Shown here piece after piece: positions 59,360 to 64,000 of a stretch of 64,000 nt of DNA (the first letter of the stretch is position 1; every line of letters starts with the position of its first letter). Origin of the DNA: CAZZDK01 sp964652235 (GTDB taxonomy: Bacteria > Pseudomonadota > Alphaproteobacteria > UBA9219); contig CAZZDK010000004.1 of the NCBI GenBank assembly GCA_964652235.1, positions 49,160-113,159 of the forward strand, read 5' to 3'. The position numbers and the translations under genes were made by a program. The notes beneath the pieces were generated by a model. That model had not been told where the DNA came from. It ran no database searches and saw only the letters and a program-made list of their open reading frames with translations.

Positions 59360-60285
59360 AGATACTCGTCACGGGCAGCTCCGGGTTCATGGGCACCGCC
59401 CTCTGCGCTGCGCTTGAAGCGCGCGGCGATACGCTCACGAAACTGACGTCGAAGAATTGCGATCTGACAAAGACCGAAAGTCTCGACTCTTTTTCAGGCG
59501 AAAAAGTGGACCGGATATTCCATCTCGCAGCGTGGACGCAGGCGGGCGATTTCTGTCTTTACCATCCCGGCGAGCAATGGATTATCAACCAGCAGATGAA
59601 CACGAACGTCCTGTCCTGGTGGGCCAAAGCGCAGCCGCAGGCCAAGCTGGTCTTCATGGGCACAAGCTGCGCCTACGCGGAAAAAGGGGATCTCGTGGAA
59701 GACCAATATATGGACGGCGAGCCGATTGAGAGCCTTTACACCTACGCCATGACCAAGCGTATGTTGTATCAAGGCGCGCGCGCTCTCGCCAAACAGTTCG
59801 GCCTAAAGTATTTCTGCGCCGTTCCCTCCACGCTCTACGGCCCCGGCTATCATACCGATGGACGGCAAATGCACTTCATTTTCGATCTGATCCGTAAAAT
59901 CATTCGCGGCAAGGAATATGGCGAGCAAGTGACGCTTTGGGGCGACGGCTATCAGAAACGCGAGCTTGTTTTCGTGGACGATTTTCTTCGCATTCTCCTG
60001 GCGCTTGAAAGCCGCTTTGAGAACGAGATTTTCAACATCGGCGCGGGCGAAGAACATACGATCCGCGAGTTTGCGGAGAATATCTGCCGCATCATCGGCT
60101 ATCCGCACGAGAAGATCGCCTACGACACGAGCAAATATGTTGGCGCGAAGTCGAAGATTCTGAACGTCGAAAAGGCAAAAAAAGCGCTCGGTTCCTACGA
60201 ACTGACGCCGCTGAGCGAAGGCCTCGCCAGAACCATAAAATGGTTTTATGAAACAAAGACTTATGATATAAAACCAGCTTTATGA
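59356..60285 (+). CDS. NAD(P)-dependent nucleotide-sugar epimerase/reductase (GDP-fucose synthase-like)
   Basis: The 309-residue SDR has the Gly motif 'VTGSSGFMGTALCAAL', the catalytic 'SLYTYAMTKRMLYQG' (Tyr-x3-Lys), 'GTSCAYAEKGDLVEDQYMDG' and 'QKRELVFVDDFLRILLALES'. The stretches 'CDLTKTESLDSF' and 'NTNVLSWWAKAQPQAKLVFM' resemble GDP-4-keto-6-deoxymannose epimerase/reductases. It may reduce the C-methylated keto-sugar made by its neighbour. Coupled by ATGA. Confidence 0.8.
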   Translation: MKILVTGSSGFMGTALCAALEARGDTLTKLTSKNCDLTKTESLDSFSGEKVDRIFHLAAWTQAGDFCLYHPGEQWIINQQMNTNVLSWWAKAQPQAKLVFMGTSCAYAEKGDLVEDQYMDGEPIESLYTYAMTKRMLYQGARALAKQFGLKYFCAVPSTLYGPGYHTDGRQMHFIFDLIRKIIRGKEYGEQVTLWGDGYQKRELVFVDDFLRILLALESRFENEIFNIGAGEEHTIREFAENICRIIGYPHEKIAYDTSKYVGAKSKILNVEKAKKALGSYELTPLSEGLARTIKWFYETKTYDIKPAL

Positions 60286-60525
60286 AAGGGACTTCGCCTC
60301 TTTTTTCGGAATCGCCGTTTTTCAATCCCTATCCGCTTTCTCTCACAGAACGCTGTTCGTTCTTTCTTGCGGGTTGACATATCGAACCCCCTTTCAACCA
60401 TCCCGGATATGGAATTTTCCGGTCCGGCGGTCTTCTCTCGAAGCTCAAGAAACTAAAAATAACCTAGATTTTAACCATGTTTTTAGCCTAAGCTTCGCCC
60501 TTCGGTCGGTTTTGAGAGTTCTTTC

Positions 60526-61587
60526 ATGATTATCACGCGCACCCCCCTCCGCGTCTCCTTTCTCGGCGGCGGAACGGATCATCCCACCTGGTTTAAGGAA
60601 AACGGCGGCGCCGTCATCTCGACCTCCATTAATAAATACGTCTATCTCAACATGAGGCGCTTGCCGTCCATCTTCGATTTCAACCAGCGCATCGTTTGGC
60701 GCATCATCGAAGAGGTCTCGGAAATCGAAGACATCAAGCATCCCGTTGTCCGAGCGGTTTTGGGCCATTATTTCCCGGAAGCCGACAAGCGTTTCGAGAT
60801 CGTCTATAACGCCGACCTTCCCTCGCGCAGCGGCCTGGGCAGCTCTTCGGCCTTTACGGTCGCTTTTTTGCAGGCTTTATGGGCGCAACAGGGCAAGCTC
60901 ATCTCGCAGGCCGATCTGGCCCGCGAGGCCATGTTCGTGGAACAGGAATTGCTCAAGGAACCCGTAGGCTGCCAGGATCAGGTCGCGGTAACTTACGGCG
61001 GATTGAACCGGATCGACTTTCTGCCCGACGGCACGGTTCGCGTAGCGCCCCTGCCTCTTTCCGCGCAAAAGAAAGAAGCGCTGGAATCGCATATGATGCT
61101 CTTCTTCACGCATTTCGAGCGTTCGGCGGGCGCGATCGAGGCCTCGAAAATCGAGAATTTCGCCAAAAAACAAAGAAATCTGGCGCGTATGCAGGAAATG
61201 GTAGATGAAGGCCAGCGTCTTCTCTTGAACCCGGGCGAGCCGATCAGCAGCTTCGGCGCCCTCCTCAATGAGGGCTGGAAGCTCAAGCGCGATTTGTCGG
61301 ATCAAGTCTCGAACAACGACATCGACGACGCCTACGAAGCGGCCGTCGCGGCGGGCGCTTCGGGAGGCAAGTTGCTCGGCGCAGGCGGCGGCGGGTTCCT
61401 GCTCTTCATCGTCAAGCCGGATTTGCAGCAGAAAGTCCGCGACGCGCTGAAAGGCCTTGTCGAAGTCCCTATCCGCATCGAAGACCGCGGCAGCCATCTG
61501 GCGCTTTACGATCCCGACATGGACTCCGCCGTAACGGACATCCGCACGGTCCACAGCCTTGAGAGGCGAAAGGGAATGAGGGCTTAA
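60526..61587 (+). CDS. hddA: GHMP kinase, D-glycero-D-manno-heptose 7-phosphate kinase-like
   Basis: The 353-residue kinase has 'MIITRTPLRVSFLGGGTDHP', the GHMP phosphate loop 'ADLPSRSGLGSSSAFTVAF', and the C-terminal 'SGGKLLGAGGGGFLLFI'. These fit the HddA family, which phosphorylates heptose 7-phosphate at C-1 on the path to GDP-heptose. Together with the HddC-like gene two steps of this pathway are present; isomerase and phosphatase are not in the window. The 240 bases before it contain no gene and a TTGACA box at 60374. Confidence 0.82.
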   Translation: MIITRTPLRVSFLGGGTDHPTWFKENGGAVISTSINKYVYLNMRRLPSIFDFNQRIVWRIIEEVSEIEDIKHPVVRAVLGHYFPEADKRFEIVYNADLPSRSGLGSSSAFTVAFLQALWAQQGKLISQADLAREAMFVEQELLKEPVGCQDQVAVTYGGLNRIDFLPDGTVRVAPLPLSAQKKEALESHMMLFFTHFERSAGAIEASKIENFAKKQRNLARMQEMVDEGQRLLLNPGEPISSFGALLNEGWKLKRDLSDQVSNNDIDDAYEAAVAAGASGGKLLGAGGGGFLLFIVKPDLQQKVRDALKGLVEVPIRIEDRGSHLALYDPDMDSAVTDIRTVHSLERRKGMRA

Positions 61588-61593
61588 TCCTCC

Positions 61594-62532
61594 TCAGACG
61601 TTCCCGTAAACCGAGTTCTTCAGCATCGCATAGCCTTTGATAAGCTCTTTGATGCCTGCTTCAAGCGTCCAGTCCGGCTTCCAGCCCGTCGCCTCCAGCT
61701 TGTCGTTCGAGACGATGTAATCGCGCTTATCCGGGTCCTCACCGACGGGCGCTTCGAGATAAACGAACGACGGCAATTGTTCTTTGATCTTCTCGCAGAG
61801 CTGGATCTTCGAGAGATTCGCGCTGGACAGGCCGACGTTATAGGCCTGCCCTTTCATGGAATCATAATTCTTGATCCCGTGCATAAAGGCCTTCACGACG
61901 TCGCGCACATGGATGTAGTTGCGGCGGAAATGACCTTCGAAAATGACCACCGTGCGATCCTTGACGGCGCGCCAGGTCATATCGTTGACGAGCAGATCGA
62001 TTCTCATGCGCGGCGCAAGACCGAACACGGTGGCAAGACGGAAGGAAATACCGCACCCCTTGTCGAGAACGAACTTCTCCGCCGCCACCTTGGTCTGCCC
62101 ATAGATGGAAATGGGCCGCAGGGGCGATTCTTCCGTGCAGAACTGATCCTTTTCGCCGATCCCGTAGCCGGAATTGGTCGTGGGGATGATAATGCGTTGA
62201 TTGCCGCTGACCAGTTTGACGAGCATTTCGACGGAATCTTGATTGATCGTCTTGGCGCTGATGGGATCGCGCGCGCAGGCGGGGGCGCCCACGATTCCGG
62301 CCAAGGGAATGATGATATCCGCCTTGGCGACGAGCTTTTTCATCAGCGCTTCGTCGCGCGCGTCGCCGTTGACGACCGAAAAGGCGGGCGAAGCGCAATT
62401 CATGACGAGCGAGGTATCGCCGCGCGCGAACGTGTCCAGCGCCACGACCTCGAAACCCGCTTCCAAAAGGCGCGGGACCGCCATACAACCGATATACCCC
62501 GCGGCCCCGGTTACCAATACGCGCTCAGCCAT
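61594..62532 (-). CDS. NAD-dependent epimerase/dehydratase (extended SDR)
   Basis: The 312-residue protein has the NAD motif 'VLVTGAAGYIGCMAVPRLLE', 'DIIIPLAGIVGAPACARDPI', the catalytic 'ISIYGQTKVAAEKF' (Tyr-x3-Lys) and 'FRRNYIHVRDVVKAFMHGI', so it is an extended SDR acting on nucleotide sugars. ATG 62532 is preceded by GAGGAGG at 7 bases; the earlier in-frame codons are excluded. It converges with the kinase gene (6 bases between stops). The exact reaction is open. Confidence 0.82.
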   Translation of the reverse strand: MAERVLVTGAAGYIGCMAVPRLLEAGFEVVALDTFARGDTSLVMNCASPAFSVVNGDARDEALMKKLVAKADIIIPLAGIVGAPACARDPISAKTINQDSVEMLVKLVSGNQRIIIPTTNSGYGIGEKDQFCTEESPLRPISIYGQTKVAAEKFVLDKGCGISFRLATVFGLAPRMRIDLLVNDMTWRAVKDRTVVIFEGHFRRNYIHVRDVVKAFMHGIKNYDSMKGQAYNVGLSSANLSKIQLCEKIKEQLPSFVYLEAPVGEDPDKRDYIVSNDKLEATGWKPDWTLEAGIKELIKGYAMLKNSVYGNV

Positions 62533-62610
62533 CGAAACCCTCCTCAAAAGATAAAGAAAACCGGAGATCAATTAGCATAAGTCAGGCCATTTTCCCAAAA
62601 GAAAACCGGC

Positions 62611-63738
62611 TTAGCTGACACGGGTCGCCGCCAACAGGCTTTTCGCACGATCAAGCGCAAGTGACAACAAAATCAAGGTCAAGGCTCCTGTAAAAACCAA
62701 AAGCATAGCCGCAAGCTGGCCCTTGGCTGCGCCCATCAGGAGCAGAATGTGCATAAAAAGAGACAAGCCCGTCCCGACGCAGAAAATCGCCAGGGCGTGC
62801 CTCCCGCAGGAAGAAAGAGCCTTTACGACAAGTCGTTTCCAAAATGCTGTCCGGCCGACAACAAGCCGCGCGCCGATAACCGCAAGGGCGAAGAAATGAA
62901 CGACTCGAACCCAGGAAAGGTTCATTTTGTTGTCCACAGCGAGCCAGGTCTGCGGAACGATCCTGTAGGAAGAAAAAGATTCAAAGCTCGTCCAAGGCGC
63001 CGCGGCCATCGCGCCGAGACCGGCCAGGACAATCGCGAGCCAAAGAACTGTTCTTTTTTGAATAAAAACCAAGAGTCGTTCTCTTTCACGATAAGCAACC
63101 ATGCCCGAGACGAACAGAAATTGCCAAGCGACGGGATTAAAGAACCAGACGGCCCCTTCCGGATAATTCGGGACGGAGAGCCCGGCCAAGTTGGCCCAAA
63201 GCCAGAACCCGAAAGAAACGCCCAAGGCCAAAAGGGAAGAAGCGCGGACCAAGGCCCAGGCCAAAGGAAAAAGAAGGACCAGAACGATATAGAGAGGCAA
63301 AATGTCCATCATGTTCGGCATATAGCTGAGCCGCAAAAGCTTGACGATGGCCACGTCTGTTTCGACGAAAAAGGGCGAGAAATTGAGTTGCTCCATGATT
63401 TCCCGGTTGTCCACGAAATCGCCGGCGAGCGCGATCATGGCCGAAAGGCCGAAGACAAGAAGAACGTGCGCGCAAAAAAGCTGCCAAGCCCTTTTTAAGA
63501 TTCTCAAAAGCCCGACGCCGAAGCCGCCGCGCTCGAAGTACGGCCCGAAGGCCAACATGGCGCTAAAACCGGATATAAAAATAAAGGCTTCGGCGGAATC
63601 GGCGAAGCCCCAGTGACGAAGCGTAAGAAAAGACAAGGGATTGTCCGGGACATGATTGACATAGATCATAAGAAGGTAGGCCCCGCGCCAAAAATCAAGT
63701 GCGGGAAGACGTTTGGAAGGAGTCGTTGTCGTTTTCAT
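62611..63738 (-). CDS. OpgC-family membrane acyltransferase
   Basis: The 375-residue protein has about ten membrane helices and the OpgC pattern 'LPALDFWRGAYLLMIYVNHV', 'LRHWGFADSAEAFIFISGFS', 'FNPVAWQFLFVSGMVAY', 'LSWVRVVHFFALAVIGARLV'. OpgC proteins transfer succinyl or similar groups to osmoregulated periplasmic glucans. The glucan synthase at 4185 might supply such a polymer, although it is far away. I chose ATG 63738 with AAGG just before it; a GTG at 63750 is also in frame. Confidence 0.82.
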   Translation of the reverse strand: MKTTTTPSKRLPALDFWRGAYLLMIYVNHVPDNPLSFLTLRHWGFADSAEAFIFISGFSAMLAFGPYFERGGFGVGLLRILKRAWQLFCAHVLLVFGLSAMIALAGDFVDNREIMEQLNFSPFFVETDVAIVKLLRLSYMPNMMDILPLYIVLVLLFPLAWALVRASSLLALGVSFGFWLWANLAGLSVPNYPEGAVWFFNPVAWQFLFVSGMVAYRERERLLVFIQKRTVLWLAIVLAGLGAMAAAPWTSFESFSSYRIVPQTWLAVDNKMNLSWVRVVHFFALAVIGARLVVGRTAFWKRLVVKALSSCGRHALAIFCVGTGLSLFMHILLLMGAAKGQLAAMLLVFTGALTLILLSLALDRAKSLLAATRVS

Positions 63739-63881
63739 AGGCGCCTTCACCGTTGAAATGATCGCGCGTGTATAAACGAAAAACCGCTAGGGGACAAAGG
63801 GAGAAATAAAAGGAAGGCGGAATCAAACGGAACCTATGCTGCGGACCCGGAAATCTCGCGTAAAATTGAAATGTAAAAAAA

Positions 63882-63920
63882 TGGTGGGCGGTGAGGGGAT
63901 CGAACCCCCGACCTCCCCCG
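63882..63920 (-). pseudogene. 3' part of a tRNA-Val (tRNA fragment)
   Basis: On the minus strand the sequence ends CTCACCGCCCACCA with a T arm GGGGGTTCGATCCCCTC and variable loop AGGTC, equal to the 3' half of a typical tRNA-Val, including encoded CCA. The matching 5' half (GGGCGGT) is not found in the 80 bases to the window edge; a GCGCGC palindrome lies there instead. It may be a displaced fragment such as an attachment site, or an interrupted gene. Confidence 0.55.
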
Positions 63921-63939
63921 CGCGCGCAGGCGCGCAAAA
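63918..63939 (-). repeat. GCGCGC palindrome, copy 2
   Basis: Minus-strand TTTTGCGCGCCTNCGCGCGC with G at N. It differs by one base from the copy at 12164-12186 and directly joins the tRNA-Val 3' fragment. Confidence 0.6.
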
Positions 63940-64000
63940 CTTAAGCTAGGCTCAGGACTCATTCTTTGAGATAAAAAATGAAGGAACAGGCCAGACAGAT

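Noticed and set aside
63882..64000. tmRNA or intron-containing tRNA at the window end
   Set aside because: No tag-coding part, no matching acceptor strand and no intron core could be found in the visible sequence.

Overview
The window looks like an alphaproteobacterial chromosome from a draft or metagenomic scaffold. Support comes from the content and order of the genes: an NDUFS4-type complex I subunit next to uvrC, the run rmuC-def-fmt-truA, ubiE, an alpha-type IHF beta subunit, and CtrA-type sites (TTAA-N7-TTAA). It has many 4-base gene overlaps (ATGA/GTGA), moderately high GC, and two assembly gaps (12001-12100 and 14718-14737). I cannot name the species.

Layout. 1-11.6 kb holds housekeeping and envelope genes: uvrC (cut by the edge), NDUFS4-like, a uracil-DNA glycosylase homologue, dxs, an MlaC/HpnM-like protein, a GH17-GT2 glucan synthase, a CNNM/CorC-type membrane protein, a SPINDLY-like O-GlcNAc transferase, an NTF2-like protein, a solute-binding protein and a Nudix hydrolase. 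11.6-12.5 kb has no genes; it carries tandem repeats, tRNA-Ser-like fragments, a gap and a terminator. 12.5-14.0 kb encodes an unusual protein that I read as two tandem, degenerate beta-carbonic-anhydrase folds. 14.3-17.8 kb is rmuC-def-fmt-truA with two palindromic repeats. 18.0-26.9 kb is an eight-gene MSHA/type II secretion-like pilus operon preceded by DnaA boxes and a perfect CtrA site. 26.9-37.8 kb holds RidA, tRNA-Thr, a Cys-rich lipoprotein, pyk, a TPR-glycosyltransferase, an EAL response regulator with a hybrid kinase, a short malic enzyme, a GT2 and an orphan gene. 38-41.3 kb pairs a periplasmic binding protein with a hybrid kinase. 41.4-48.8 kb contains hydrolases, a GT4, ubiE, a Crp-type regulator with an apparent frameshift, a perfect CRP box, a class I (HDx2Hx4N) cyclic-nucleotide phosphodiesterase homologue, a diguanylate cyclase and ihfB. 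48.9-51 kb holds three unrecognised genes. 51.3-62.5 kb is a surface-glycan cluster (carbamoyltransferase, heptose-type nucleotidyltransferase and kinase, three GT4s, a sugar C-methyltransferase, two SDR epimerases). The window ends with an OpgC-like acyltransferase and the 3' part of a tRNA-Val.

How the parts work together. Two second-messenger circuits are visible. One is c-di-GMP, with a PAS-GGDEF cyclase that has an I-site and a REC-EAL phosphodiesterase. The other is probably cAMP, with a Crp-like regulator, a CRP box and a class I phosphodiesterase side by side. The pilus operon may be under cell-cycle control through CtrA. The glycan cluster would build a carbamoylated, C-methylated, possibly heptose-containing polymer. 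The most unusual items are the duplicated carbonic-anhydrase-like protein, the Crp/CRP-box/PDE module, the CtrA-DnaA promoter of the pilus operon, and a GCGCGC palindrome next to tRNA fragments at two places about 52 kb apart.
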